Shown here piece after piece: positions 1 to 7,584 of a stretch of DNA of 21,999 bases (position 1 is its first letter; each line of letters opens with the position of its first letter). This DNA comes from Nitrospiraceae bacterium. Its GTDB lineage: Bacteria > Nitrospirota > Nitrospiria > Nitrospirales > UBA8639. Below the pieces are notes generated by a model. That model searched no databases. It was not told the origin of the DNA and was given only the letters and a program-made list of their open reading frames with translations. The stretch lies in assembly GCA_003523945.1 (NCBI GenBank), contig DOFS01000535.1, forward strand, positions 1-21,999, written 5' to 3'. The position numbers were made by a program, and so were the translations under genes.

Positions 1-390
1 TCTTTTATTTGCGAAGATCGCTATATCCGGGTAGAAAACGCTGATACTCCCTTCACCAATCAATATGAACCCGGGCAGATTCTGAGACTCCCGATTGCCC
101 ATGCTGAGGGAAATTACTATACCAACCCTGTCACATTGTCCGCTTTGCAGGCCAATGCGCAAATCGTGTTTCGGTATTGTGATCGCGAAGGCCGGGTGAC
201 GTCTCAAACTAATCCCAATGGATCGTTGGATAACATTGCGGGAATTCGTAACGCGGCGGGCAACGTCCTTGGTCTGATGCCTCATCCGGAACGAGCCGCA
301 GAGCCCCTTCTTCATAATGAGGATGGGGTGTGTCTTTTTCGATCCATGATTTCAGCATTAATTAAGCACAAGACCCCTCAACCTGTGTAA
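1..390 (+). CDS. purQ: Phosphoribosylformylglycinamidine synthase, glutaminase subunit PurQ (C-terminal part)
   Basis: The reading frame is open from base 1 and ends at TAA 388-390, so about 129 C-terminal residues are seen and the N-terminal part lies outside the window. PurQ is the class I glutamine amidotransferase subunit that releases ammonia for PurL in step 4 of purine synthesis. Visible family signatures are R-x-EN followed by TPFT (about 25-60), PIAHAEGNY (91-117; usually AHGEGNY, so Gly is Ala here) and the catalytic His-Glu pair in PHPE (His 283-285, Glu 289-291) near the C-terminus. The nucleophilic cysteine would lie upstream and cannot be checked. purS is expected further upstream. 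The gene heads the purine block with purL and purF. Confidence 0.95.
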   Translation, partial: SFICEDRYIRVENADTPFTNQYEPGQILRLPIAHAEGNYYTNPVTLSALQANAQIVFRYCDREGRVTSQTNPNGSLDNIAGIRNAAGNVLGLMPHPERAAEPLLHNEDGVCLFRSMISALIKHKTPQPV

Positions 391-439
391 GGGACTCACC
401 TCAATCAGCAAGGTCGCCCCTTAGGTTCTCAAGGCCAAC

Positions 440-676
440 ATGGAAGTTTTTCCGGGAATCACGATGACCCCAGACACTTGTCAAGGAAAACCATGTGTGG
501 CAGGCACCGACGTTGACGTGGCTACCGTGGTCGGAACACTTGGCATCGGAAAATCATTTACTGATGTTCAGGAAGCATTGAACCTGACATATGAACAGGT
601 GCTCACGGCATTGCGATATGCCTCGTATGTCACGGATCATTTACCTCTTCGCCTACCACCAGGCCTTAAACCATAG
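440..676 (+). CDS. DUF433 domain small protein
   Basis: This 78-aa protein matches the DUF433 pattern along its length: an Ile-x-Met-x-Pro-Asp lead, then Cys-x-Gly-Lys-Pro, then Gly-Thr-Asp-Val, a central helix, an LT-x-EQV helix and a final AL-x-YA helix. DUF433 proteins are winged-helix-like and are often annotated as VapB-type antitoxins, usually beside a PIN-domain toxin. No PIN gene lies next to it here. It sits 49 bases after purQ and about 200 bases before purL, inside a purine operon, which is unusual. The start ATG at 440 has only a weak AAGG upstream; Met9 is an alternative but would trim the domain. Its function here is unknown. Confidence 0.85.
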   Translation: MEVFPGITMTPDTCQGKPCVAGTDVDVATVVGTLGIGKSFTDVQEALNLTYEQVLTALRYASYVTDHLPLRLPPGLKP

Positions 677-698
677 GACAGGATGACCGTGTCTATGG
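671..698 (+). terminator. Stem-loop at the DUF433 stop codon, possible weak terminator
   Basis: CCATAG (671-676) pairs with CTATGG (693-698), and ACA (678-680) with TGT (690-692). This gives 9 base pairs with one bulged G and a 9-base loop. It includes the DUF433 stop codon. The following bases are pyrimidine-rich (TTCTCTCTC) but lack a true T-run, so termination would be weak or factor-assisted. Confidence 0.35.
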
Positions 699-730
699 TA
701 GGTTCTCTCTCATTGAAATGAGTGGGTGTC

Positions 731-780
731 CGCATTTTCACGCACATTTTCGTGAGCGTTACCAACAGAACCACGTTGGT
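731..780 (+). other. Two adjacent short hairpins upstream of purL
   Basis: The first hairpin pairs TCACG (738-742) with CGTGA (751-755), and can extend by CGC (731-733) with GCG (756-758) across a bulge. The second pairs ACCAAC (761-766) with GTTGGT (775-780). Neither is followed by a T-run. They could be leader RNA structure of purL. No purine riboswitch core was recognised. Confidence 0.3.
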
Positions 781-843
781 TCGTTTCAAAATTATCTGCG
801 TCACATATTTACATTTACTTCTCTCATTCCATTTTTACCAATC

Positions 844-882
844 GGGGAGAGATCTCCATATATAATGAGTTGTTTGCCATGA
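844..882 (+). promoter_or_regulatory. purL initiation region: SD-like GGGGAGAGA, TATAAT, and a 5-codon mini-ORF ending in ATGA
   Basis: A purine-rich GGGGAGAGA (844-852) is too far (about 26 bases) from the ATG at 879. A perfect TATAAT occurs at 861-866, but no good -35 lies 16-18 bases upstream. If it acts as a -10, the purL transcript would be nearly leaderless. An ATG at 865 opens a 5-codon frame whose TGA (880-882) overlaps the purL ATG (879-881). The three readings compete and none is proven. Confidence 0.3.
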
Positions 883-3152
883 CCCAGAAATCAAAAGGCT
901 TGTCGCACATCCCCCTTACCCCGCAAATCATACAACAACATGGACTTTCTGAGGAGGAGTATCAGCAGATTCTCAAACATCTTGGTCGTGAGCCTAACCT
1001 CACTGAGCTGGGTATCTTTTCCGTGATGTGGAGTGAACACTGCAGTTATAAGAGTTCCCGCATACATTTGAAGCGATTTCCGACTGAAGGGGAGCGTGTG
1101 GTTCAAGGGCCTGGGGAAAACGCGGGCGCCGTGGATATTGGAGACGGGCTTGCGGCGGTTTTCAAAATGGAATCGCACAATCACCCGTCCTATATTGAAC
1201 CGTTTCAAGGAGCGGCAACAGGTGTCGGAGGGATCCTGCGCGATATTTTCACCATGGGAGCTCGTCCGATTGCCTTATTGAATTCACTGCGATTCGGCGA
1301 GTTAGACCTTCCCAGGAATCAACATATCCTCAAGGGAGTCGTCTCTGGCATTTCTTCCTATGGAAACTGTATGGGAGTGCCGACCGTGGGAGGGGAGATC
1401 ACGTTTAACGATATTTATTCAAAGAATCCCCTGGTTAATGTTTTTTGTCTGGGTATCGTAAAAAAAGATCGTCTCCTGCGAGGATTAGCCAAAGGTGCCG
1501 GGAATCAGGTGCTATACATCGGTGCCAAAACAGGACGGGACGGCATTCACGGGGCAACCATGGCCTCTGACAGTTTTGATGATGCTTCTGATAAAAAGCG
1601 TCCAAATGTTCAAGTTGGCGATCCCTTTTTAGAGAAACTCTTACTTGAAGCGTGTCTTGAATTTTTAGAGCAGGACCTGTTGGTCGGGATTCAAGACATG
1701 GGAGCTGCGGGGCTGACCAGCTCGTCCTGCGAAATGGCCTCACGGGCCGGCACCGGCATCGACATGGACTTGGCCAAAGTCCCCCGGCGTGAATCGCACA
1801 TGACTCCTTATGAAATTTTGCTGTCCGAATCCCAGGAAAGGATGTTACTGGTGGCTCAACCAGGAAAGGAAGAGTCTGTTCTTGCGATCTGCCGGAAATG
1901 GGGAATTGATGCTGCCGTTGTCGGGCAGGTGACGGAAGACGGGATTCTTCGCATCAGAGAGGGCCATGAGATAGTGGCTGAAATTCCCGCTCACGCCCTC
2001 GCTGAGGAAGGTCCACGCTATGAACGCCCTGCTGTACCCCCTCACTATCAGGAGTTTTTGCAATCCTTAAATATTGATACGCTTCCAGACGTAAAAAATC
2101 CTGCTGAGGTGTTACTGCAACTCTTAGCTTCGCCAACCATTGCGAGCAAACGTTGGGTGTTTCGGCAATATGACCATATGGTGGGAATCAATACCGTGGT
2201 GTGCCCGGGTTCCGATTCTGCCGTGGTTCGCATTAAAGGGACCAAAAAAGCCCTGGCCATGACGACGGACGGCAATAGTCGATTCTGTCTGCTAAATCCC
2301 TATTTAGGAGGTGGCCTGGCCGTTGCGGAAGCCGCGAGAAATCTGGTCTGTGCCGGAGCCCAACCTATCGGGGTGACCGACTGTCTAAATTTCGGCAACC
2401 CAGAGCGTCCTGACATCATGTGGCAATTTATCATGGCGATCGAAGGGATCGCCGACGCATGTCGAACATTCAAAATTCCGGTAGTCAGCGGGAACGTCAG
2501 CTTTTATAACGAAACGAATGGCCTGTCCATTTATCCAACTCCAATTTTGGGAATGGTCGGACTTATTGAGCGTCCTGAAGACATTACCACTCAATGGTTT
2601 AAGCAACCAGGCGATCATATTCTTTTATTGGGAGAGACCAAGGAAGACTTAGGCGGGACGGAATACCTCAAGGTCATTCATTCTCGTGAACAAGGTCATC
2701 CCCCTTGGTTGGATCTTGATCGGGAGAACGCCCTTCATTCCTGCCTACTTGCATTAATCCAAAAGGGGCTTGTCCAATCAGCGCATGATTGCTCAGAAGG
2801 TGGATTACTCGTTACACTAGCAGAGTGTTGTCTCACGCATCCCGCCGCTCAATTTGGGGCAACCCTGATGTTGAAACAGCATCGCTTGCGGCTAGATGCC
2901 TTGCTTTTTGGAGAAAGTCCCTCCCGGGTTGTCGTCTCAATTCAACCGGAGCACCTCAAGCAGGTAATGGAATTGATTCAAGGTGCAGGCGTGCCGAACA
3001 CAGAATTGGGCCGAGTCACACAAGGCAATATGGACATCACCGTTCGCGGAGACAGTGACCAGACAGTATGTCAGGTAAGTATGTCCGTTTCCGAAATGGC
3101 AGACCAATGGCACCACGCTCTCGCAAGACAACTCGGAGCCGAAGCATCATGA
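879..3152 (+). CDS. purL: Phosphoribosylformylglycinamidine synthase subunit PurL
   Basis: A 757-aa small-type PurL, the synthetase subunit that uses ATP and PurQ-derived ammonia to convert FGAR to FGAM. From Met at 879 the catalytic histidine lies in [10 protein letters not shown] (His54), followed by the ESHNHPS nucleotide/metal motif, a GATMASD segment, a second AIRS-like half with [16 protein letters not shown], and HDCSEGG in the C-terminal domain. The length fits the small bacterial form that works with separate PurS and PurQ. A TTG three codons upstream (870) could also start the frame; ATG 879 is preferred because little is conserved before it. The next gene is purF. A short reading frame begins at the stop codon by an ATGA overlap (3149-3152). 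Confidence 0.97.
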   Translation: MTQKSKGLSHIPLTPQIIQQHGLSEEEYQQILKHLGREPNLTELGIFSVMWSEHCSYKSSRIHLKRFPTEGERVVQGPGENAGAVDIGDGLAAVFKMESHNHPSYIEPFQGAATGVGGILRDIFTMGARPIALLNSLRFGELDLPRNQHILKGVVSGISSYGNCMGVPTVGGEITFNDIYSKNPLVNVFCLGIVKKDRLLRGLAKGAGNQVLYIGAKTGRDGIHGATMASDSFDDASDKKRPNVQVGDPFLEKLLLEACLEFLEQDLLVGIQDMGAAGLTSSSCEMASRAGTGIDMDLAKVPRRESHMTPYEILLSESQERMLLVAQPGKEESVLAICRKWGIDAAVVGQVTEDGILRIREGHEIVAEIPAHALAEEGPRYERPAVPPHYQEFLQSLNIDTLPDVKNPAEVLLQLLASPTIASKRWVFRQYDHMVGINTVVCPGSDSAVVRIKGTKKALAMTTDGNSRFCLLNPYLGGGLAVAEAARNLVCAGAQPIGVTDCLNFGNPERPDIMWQFIMAIEGIADACRTFKIPVVSGNVSFYNETNGLSIYPTPILGMVGLIERPEDITTQWFKQPGDHILLLGETKEDLGGTEYLKVIHSREQGHPPWLDLDRENALHSCLLALIQKGLVQSAHDCSEGGLLVTLAECCLTHPAAQFGATLMLKQHRLRLDALLFGESPSRVVVSIQPEHLKQVMELIQGAGVPNTELGRVTQGNMDITVRGDSDQTVCQVSMSVSEMADQWHHALARQLGAEAS

Positions 3153-3235
3153 TCATGATTTATTCTTTGCCATTTTTGAAATTGTGGGCTTTCATTGTTG
3201 ATCCAGACGGTCTGATATGGTTGAGGACGTCATGA
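3149..3235 (+). CDS. Possible 28-codon coupling ORF between purL and purF
   Basis: ATG 3149 overlaps the purL stop as ATGA (3149-3152). The frame stays open for 28 codons and ends at TGA 3233-3235, which overlaps the purF ATG (3232-3234) again as ATGA. The peptide is hydrophobic and Trp/Leu/Ile-rich (starts [13 protein letters not shown]). It has no clear Shine-Dalgarno site of its own and would depend on ribosomes ending purL. It may only carry ribosomes across the gap to purF, or it may be chance. Confidence 0.3.
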   Translation: MIMIYSLPFLKLWAFIVDPDGLIWLRTS

Positions 3236-4683
3236 GAAAGTTACCGATGGTACGGGGCATGGCTTCGCCAGATGGGTTTCATGAGGAATGTGCCGTCTTC
3301 GGAATTGCGGGGTCGAAGGAAGCCGCCAATCTTACATACCTAGGCCTCTATGCGCTACAACATCGAGGGCAGGAAGGCTCCGGTATTGTGTCTTCGGATG
3401 GGGAGCAATTCTATCAAAAAAAAGGATTAGGCCTTGTTGCTGATATTTATTCAAAAAAAACGTTACGCGAACTCCCGGGAACAAAGGCCATCGGCCATAA
3501 TCGATATTCCACGGCAGGCAGCGGACAATTACATAATGTTCAACCACTGTCGGTCAATTTCGCATTTGGCAATTTGGCGTTAGCCCACAATGGGAATTTA
3601 ATTAATGCCGGAGTGCTGCGAGGTGAACTCGAAGCTTATGGGGCTATTTTTCAATCGGACTCCGATAGCGAGGTCATTATTCACCTGATCGCCCACTCTA
3701 AAGGGGATACCATCGTAAATCGGGTGATTGACGCATTGAGTCTGGTTCGAGGAGCCTTTTCGCTGGTGCTTTTAACTGATGACCATTTGATAGCGGCCCG
3801 CGATCCCTTTGGATTTCGCCCGCTGTGTTTGGGTCGTTATAAAGGCAGTTGGGTCGTGGCATCCGAGACGTGCGCATTCGATCTGATTGATGCGAAGTTC
3901 GTCCGTGAAGTGGAACCGGGGGAAATCGTCGTCATTCACGGCTCCGAACTGATCTCGTATCATCCCTTTCTTGAACGCTCGCGCGCCCAGTGTGTATTTG
4001 AATACGTCTATTTTGCGAGACCGGATTCGAAAATTTTTGGCCCGAATGCCGTGTATCCGGTTCGAAAAGCCTTTGGGCGTCAACTGGCTAAGGAATGCCC
4101 AGCGGATGCAGACATGGTCATTCCAGTTCCCGATTCCGGGGTTCCAGCGGCTTTGGGGTATGCCGAAGGAATGGGGTTACCCTTTGAGATCGGGCTAACC
4201 CGCAATCACTATGTGGGACGAACCTTCATTGAACCGCAACAAGCCATTCGACATTTTGGGGTGAAGCTCAAACTGAATCCGGTTCCGGAAGTCCTAGAAG
4301 GAAAGCGGGTGGTGGTGGTGGATGACTCCCTTGTTCGAGGCACCACCAGCCGGAAAATTGTCAAAATGCTTCGGCAAGCCGGCGCTCGAGAAATTCATCT
4401 GCGCATCAGCTCCCCCCCGGTCATCGCGCCTTGTTTTTATGGAATTGATACGCCGACGCAAAAGGAACTCATTGGATCAAAGTTCAGCATTGAAGAGGTT
4501 CGTCGTTATGTGACTGCCGATAGCTTGGGGTACCTCAGTCTAGAAGGCATGTTAGCCATGGCTCCCGGTTTTTCCCATCATTATTGCAACGCCTGTTTTA
4601 CGGATAATTATCCCATCACGTTGACCAAAGCCGAGCAACTCCAACTCGGATTGTTCGAGCCGGATCAACTTTCTCACTCCTAA
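3232..4683 (+). CDS. purF: Amidophosphoribosyltransferase PurF, Fe-S cluster type
   Basis: This is the first enzyme of purine synthesis: it transfers glutamine amide nitrogen to PRPP to give phosphoribosylamine. From ATG 3232 it has 483 residues. This start has GAGGA (3223-3227) just upstream and overlaps the preceding short frame; ATG 3217 has no SD. Cys20 in EECAVFGI is the expected N-terminal nucleophile, exposed after removal of a propeptide of about 19 residues. Glutaminase signatures are LQHRGQEG, GHNRYSTAG and AHNGN. The PRPP loop is VVVVDDSLVRGTTS. Cys254, Cys401, Cys452 and Cys455 (last two as YC-x-x-C) match the four-cysteine 4Fe-4S arrangement of Bacillus-type PurF; E. coli PurF lacks it. 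Oxygen sensitivity and propeptide processing are therefore expected. Confidence 0.97.
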   Translation: MRKLPMVRGMASPDGFHEECAVFGIAGSKEAANLTYLGLYALQHRGQEGSGIVSSDGEQFYQKKGLGLVADIYSKKTLRELPGTKAIGHNRYSTAGSGQLHNVQPLSVNFAFGNLALAHNGNLINAGVLRGELEAYGAIFQSDSDSEVIIHLIAHSKGDTIVNRVIDALSLVRGAFSLVLLTDDHLIAARDPFGFRPLCLGRYKGSWVVASETCAFDLIDAKFVREVEPGEIVVIHGSELISYHPFLERSRAQCVFEYVYFARPDSKIFGPNAVYPVRKAFGRQLAKECPADADMVIPVPDSGVPAALGYAEGMGLPFEIGLTRNHYVGRTFIEPQQAIRHFGVKLKLNPVPEVLEGKRVVVVDDSLVRGTTSRKIVKMLRQAGAREIHLRISSPPVIAPCFYGIDTPTQKELIGSKFSIEEVRRYVTADSLGYLSLEGMLAMAPGFSHHYCNACFTDNYPITLTKAEQLQLGLFEPDQLSHS

Positions 4684-4699
4684 GTGTATTACCGTTTTG

Positions 4700-4729
4700 T
4701 TGCCGCCCCCAAAAATCGTATGTTAGAAT
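4700..4729 (+). promoter_or_regulatory. Candidate sigma-70 promoter for the thioredoxin-like gene cluster
   Basis: TTGCCG (4700-4705), an 18-base spacer and TAGAAT (4724-4729) lie between purF and the next gene, about 65 bases before its ATG. The -10 matches 5 of 6 and the -35 4 of 6. No purF terminator is evident, so read-through is also possible. Confidence 0.4.
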
Positions 4730-4794
4730 TTTTCAGATGTGAAGGTTGAATCCGTAGCAGTAGGCTTTATGGTGCGCATGATCAGGAGGAACCC

Positions 4795-5349
4795 ATGAAA
4801 AAAAATATGCGTCACGTACTTATTGCGCTAATGTTATTGTTGAGCACCAGTATCCTCGTTCAGGGGGGAAGTTTTTTTAAAGTCGGGGAGTCCGCTCCAA
4901 ATTTCTCACTAACGGGAATAGATGGACGGCCTCTTTCTCTTGACCAGTTCAGAGGCAAGGTGGTTGTATTGGGACTCTTTCACATTTGCGAGCCCTGTTT
5001 AATTCAAAGCACCAATTTGCAGAGGGTCCATGAGGCCACAAAAGGCAAGCCTGTGGAGGTGGTCGGAGTCAATTCTTCTGGCGATTCCCTCGCCGATGTC
5101 CAGGATTTCCTACAAGGGTTCCCGGTCAAAGTTACTTATCCGTATCTTCTGGACCCCGAGAAGAAAACAGACAAACTCTATGGTGGAGGGAAATTCATTC
5201 CCAATGTCTATGTCATTGATCAGAATGGCCTGATCCGTTGGCAGCGTGTGGGGAATTTTTTTACTGACGGCACATTGGCCGGCCATGATGCGATCCTGCA
5301 GGAAGTGGAGAAATTATTACAGTCACCTCCTGCTCCCTCGACCATGTAG
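4795..5349 (+). CDS. Exported TlpA/ResA-like thioredoxin-fold protein
   Basis: 184 aa, with a strong AGGAGGA (4784-4790) before ATG. Residues 1-24 are a basic then hydrophobic signal sequence, so the protein should act in the periplasm, secreted or anchored by an uncleaved helix. The redoxin fold begins at GESAPNFSL (31-39). The active site is C65-E-P-C68, the dipeptide used by the cytochrome c maturation protein ResA. The usual Trp two residues before the first Cys is His here. The cis-proline is in KFIPNVYVID. The likely role is thiol-disulfide reduction of an exported substrate or peroxide handling; the substrate is unknown. No cytochrome c maturation genes are adjacent. It is first in a cluster of five closely spaced genes. 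Confidence 0.85.
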   Translation: MKKNMRHVLIALMLLLSTSILVQGGSFFKVGESAPNFSLTGIDGRPLSLDQFRGKVVVLGLFHICEPCLIQSTNLQRVHEATKGKPVEVVGVNSSGDSLADVQDFLQGFPVKVTYPYLLDPEKKTDKLYGGGKFIPNVYVIDQNGLIRWQRVGNFFTDGTLAGHDAILQEVEKLLQSPPAPSTM

Positions 5350-5394
5350 GTCGGGGACTCTATTGACGAGTATTTGAACCGATGTTAGGACACT

Positions 5395-5634
5395 ATGGAC
5401 GAACTAGAAGACGGAAAACAAAAATTCCTTGAGATCGTAAATTCCCTTGATGCGTCTGTGGAGGTTGTCATTCCGACAACCCCTTCGCGCAGTTTATTCC
5501 TCATTTCCCTTACCAGAGGACCCAATCGTAAATTCATTACCGTCCATGAAGATGACATCTTAGATCTCCCACAGGAACCTGGGGTTCAAGCCAAAACCAC
5601 GGCCCTTCTTCAAGAAACTCTGGGAACCTTATGA
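5395..5634 (+). CDS. Hypothetical protein, 79 aa, coupled to the MBL-fold gene
   Basis: Not recognised. It is a small soluble protein with an acidic N-terminal helix (MDELEDGKQ), two predicted beta strands (SVEVVIPTT, SLFLISLTR), a strand FITVHEDD and a C-terminal helix. There are no cysteines, signal or membrane segment. An AGGA lies 4-5 bases before the ATG. Its TGA overlaps the next gene's ATG as ATGA (5631-5634), which argues for translation and joint expression with the MBL-fold protein. An accessory role to that protein is a guess. Confidence 0.65.
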   Translation: MDELEDGKQKFLEIVNSLDASVEVVIPTTPSRSLFLISLTRGPNRKFITVHEDDILDLPQEPGVQAKTTALLQETLGTL

Positions 5635-6230
5635 AAACGATTCTGCCTCGTATCTCTGAATGGTCTTGTTTCTCTGAAGAAAAGGGGCTTAATTTTAATG
5701 GGCATTTATTAGCCGTGGGGGAACATCGAATATTAGTCGACCCCCCACCCATGAGCCCCACTGATATGGCCATGACGCAGCGAGGAGGGGATCCAGACTA
5801 TATTATATTGACCAATCGAGACCATGAACGGGATGCCGCCAAATTTCAAAAAATTTTCAACTGTCAGGTGATGGCGCCTGAATTAGATGCCAAAGATATG
5901 ACGCTTACCATTGATAAAACCTTCAAAGATGGGGAATTGCTTCCAGGTGGGATTTGGGTTGTTCAGCTTTCTCATCAAAAATCTCCGGGAGAAAGTGCCT
6001 TATTTTTGCAGCAGGGGCAAGGAGTGCTTATTGTGGGAGATGGGATCATTGGGGATCCGGAGGGAGCACTGCGACTTTTACCTCCAGAAAAATATGCCGA
6101 CATCGTTCAAGCTCGTGACGGCCTTCGTCGATTATTAAAGTATTCCTTTGACAGCCTGCTGGTTGGTGATGGCACGTCCATTTTCACCGGAGCCAAGCCC
6201 TTACTTGAAAAACTGTTGGCAGATGAGTGA
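5631..6230 (+). CDS. Metallo-beta-lactamase-fold protein with degenerate HxHxDH motif
   Basis: 199 aa. The layout fits a short MBL-fold hydrolase: NFNGHLLAVG and ILVDPPP strands (21-40), a motif loop TNRDHERDA (61-69), LSHQKSPGESALFL (113-126), VGDGIIGDPEG (135-145) and LLVGDGTSIFTGA (176-188). In the classic motif HxHxDH the first two histidines bind metal; here only Asp64-His65 remain, with Asn62 and Arg63 nearby. His115, Asp137 and Asp180 are further candidate ligands. The TNRDH variant recurs, from memory, in a family of short MBL proteins of unknown substrate. It may bind one metal or none. No signal peptide, so probably cytoplasmic. It is translationally coupled to the 79-aa gene. Confidence 0.75.
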   Translation: MKTILPRISEWSCFSEEKGLNFNGHLLAVGEHRILVDPPPMSPTDMAMTQRGGDPDYIILTNRDHERDAAKFQKIFNCQVMAPELDAKDMTLTIDKTFKDGELLPGGIWVVQLSHQKSPGESALFLQQGQGVLIVGDGIIGDPEGALRLLPPEKYADIVQARDGLRRLLKYSFDSLLVGDGTSIFTGAKPLLEKLLADE

Positions 6231-6293
6231 TCCGAAAATATGAGAATCGCCTGGATTTTTTTTCACCGGTTCTGTGACCCTGAGTGAGACCCC

Positions 6294-7097
6294 ATGGCCT
6301 GGTCTCAGTCCGCCAATCTCAATTGTTTAGGCAATCAACACTTTTCCAAAGGTTTTTATACGGAAGCCTTTCAGTGTTATGCACAAGCCTTAGAAGTTGA
6401 TCGTCAAAATGGAGATCAACGGGCTTTGGCCACCACACTGGGCAACCTGGGTAATATCTGTGCCGTGAGTGGTCGTCGGGAACAAGCCAGAGCCTATTAT
6501 ACGGAAGTGCTTGAGCTTCAAAAAATACTTGGTGACGACCGGGGGATTAGTACGACCCTAGCCAATTTGGGGAACCTTTCCGCCGATGCAGGTGAATGGG
6601 AACGCGCCCAGGCATACTATTTAGAGGCCTTGGATTTAATGAATCATTTGTCAGATTATGCGGGAAAAGCGGTCTTACTCTCTGATTTGGGATTGGTAGC
6701 GAGAGAAACCGGTAAAGAGGAGGATGCACTAGCCTATTATCAGGAATCCTTGATCTTGATGCGTCGGGTCGGGAATGAGGCCGGGCAATCCGATGTTTTC
6801 CGAATGATGGCCAGATTGTATTTAAGTCAACGACGATTTGAGGAAGCGCAATCCTGTACATTGACCAGTCTGGACATTGCCCGGCGGCTGAAGGATGAAC
6901 TTCGTATGGGTGGAGCCTGGTATGTTCTTGCCAGTTGCCATGAGGCACAAGGCCAATGGAGTCAAGCGGTGCAAAATTTAAAAAAAGTCGTTTGCATAGA
7001 CCAGAAATACCAATTGCCAAAACTCGCCGAAAACACTCAGCGATTACACGCGTTAGAATCACGTATAAGCGCCAAAACCGGACACACGCATGAGTGA
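6294..7097 (+). CDS. Tetratricopeptide repeat protein (about six TPRs)
   Basis: 267 aa made almost wholly of TPR helices. Repeats of roughly 34 residues start near 7, 46, 85, 125, 165 and 205, with typical Leu-Gly-Asn, Gly-x-x-x-x-Ala and Tyr-x-x-Ala/Val-Leu positions. The roughly 40-residue spacing (Gly-Asp linkers) resembles the long-repeat TPR_12 class found in protein-interaction scaffolds. No signal peptide, membrane segment or catalytic domain is seen, so it is probably a cytoplasmic adaptor. Its end overlaps the next gene by 8 bases (7090-7097), so both are likely made together. Partners may be the neighbouring small proteins; this is inference. The SD before ATG is weak. Confidence 0.85.
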   Translation: MAWSQSANLNCLGNQHFSKGFYTEAFQCYAQALEVDRQNGDQRALATTLGNLGNICAVSGRREQARAYYTEVLELQKILGDDRGISTTLANLGNLSADAGEWERAQAYYLEALDLMNHLSDYAGKAVLLSDLGLVARETGKEEDALAYYQESLILMRRVGNEAGQSDVFRMMARLYLSQRRFEEAQSCTLTSLDIARRLKDELRMGGAWYVLASCHEAQGQWSQAVQNLKKVVCIDQKYQLPKLAENTQRLHALESRISAKTGHTHE

Positions 7098-7533
7098 GTC
7101 TTCCACCCCTTCAGCTCTATGGCCTGAGGCCAAAACCTATCTTGTGAATGAAATTCAGGGGTGGTTGGATGTCCATGCCCGGGACGCACTAACCCTCCCC
7201 TTACCTGATGAAGACTGGTTGCTTGAAATCACGGCAGACGGCAAACTGGTGTGTATGGCGGGATACGACCTCGATGATATGAAAAGCATGCTTTCGGATG
7301 GGACGCCAGAAGATTTAGGTACCGACGAGCTTGCGAAACAGGCCAAATTCTATTTACAACAAACTGTTTCCAAACACCGGCCCACACTCCTCAGGCAAGG
7401 GTTCACTGAGCGAATTGAGATGAATGATTCGTATGTCGCCGCCCATTATGAGCGCCCCGTCGACTTCAAACATCTTGCTGAACTCCATCAACAAATCAAA
7501 ACCTGTCTGACATGGTTCCCAAATTCACGCTAG
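7090..7533 (+). CDS. Hypothetical protein, 147 aa
   Basis: Not recognised. It is acidic and soluble with no signal or membrane segment. It has an alternating helix/strand pattern: a helix from WPEAKTYLVNEIQGWLD, then DWLLEITADGKLVCMAGYD, which looks like two strands, then a helical middle (DELAKQAKFYLQQTV) and a C-terminal helix KHLAELHQQIKTCL. ATG 7090 lies inside the end of the TPR gene (8-base overlap), giving good support for real, coupled translation. It is the last gene of the cluster that begins with the exported thioredoxin. The TPR protein may be its partner, by context only. Confidence 0.65.
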   Translation: MSESSTPSALWPEAKTYLVNEIQGWLDVHARDALTLPLPDEDWLLEITADGKLVCMAGYDLDDMKSMLSDGTPEDLGTDELAKQAKFYLQQTVSKHRPTLLRQGFTERIEMNDSYVAAHYERPVDFKHLAELHQQIKTCLTWFPNSR

Positions 7534-7584
7534 CGATTTATCCAACTCCAAAACCTAGCCACCCATTCAATTAGCCTGATCATT

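Noticed and set aside
440..676. DUF433 as half of a toxin-antitoxin pair
   Set aside because: No PIN or other toxin-like frame adjoins it on either strand.
677..878. Purine riboswitch before purL
   Set aside because: Hairpins exist but the conserved three-way junction and its loop sequences were not found.
6547..7062. A 171-codon open frame on the minus strand
   Set aside because: It lies wholly antisense to the TPR gene, has no SD and no recognisable domain; codon use follows the real gene on the other strand.
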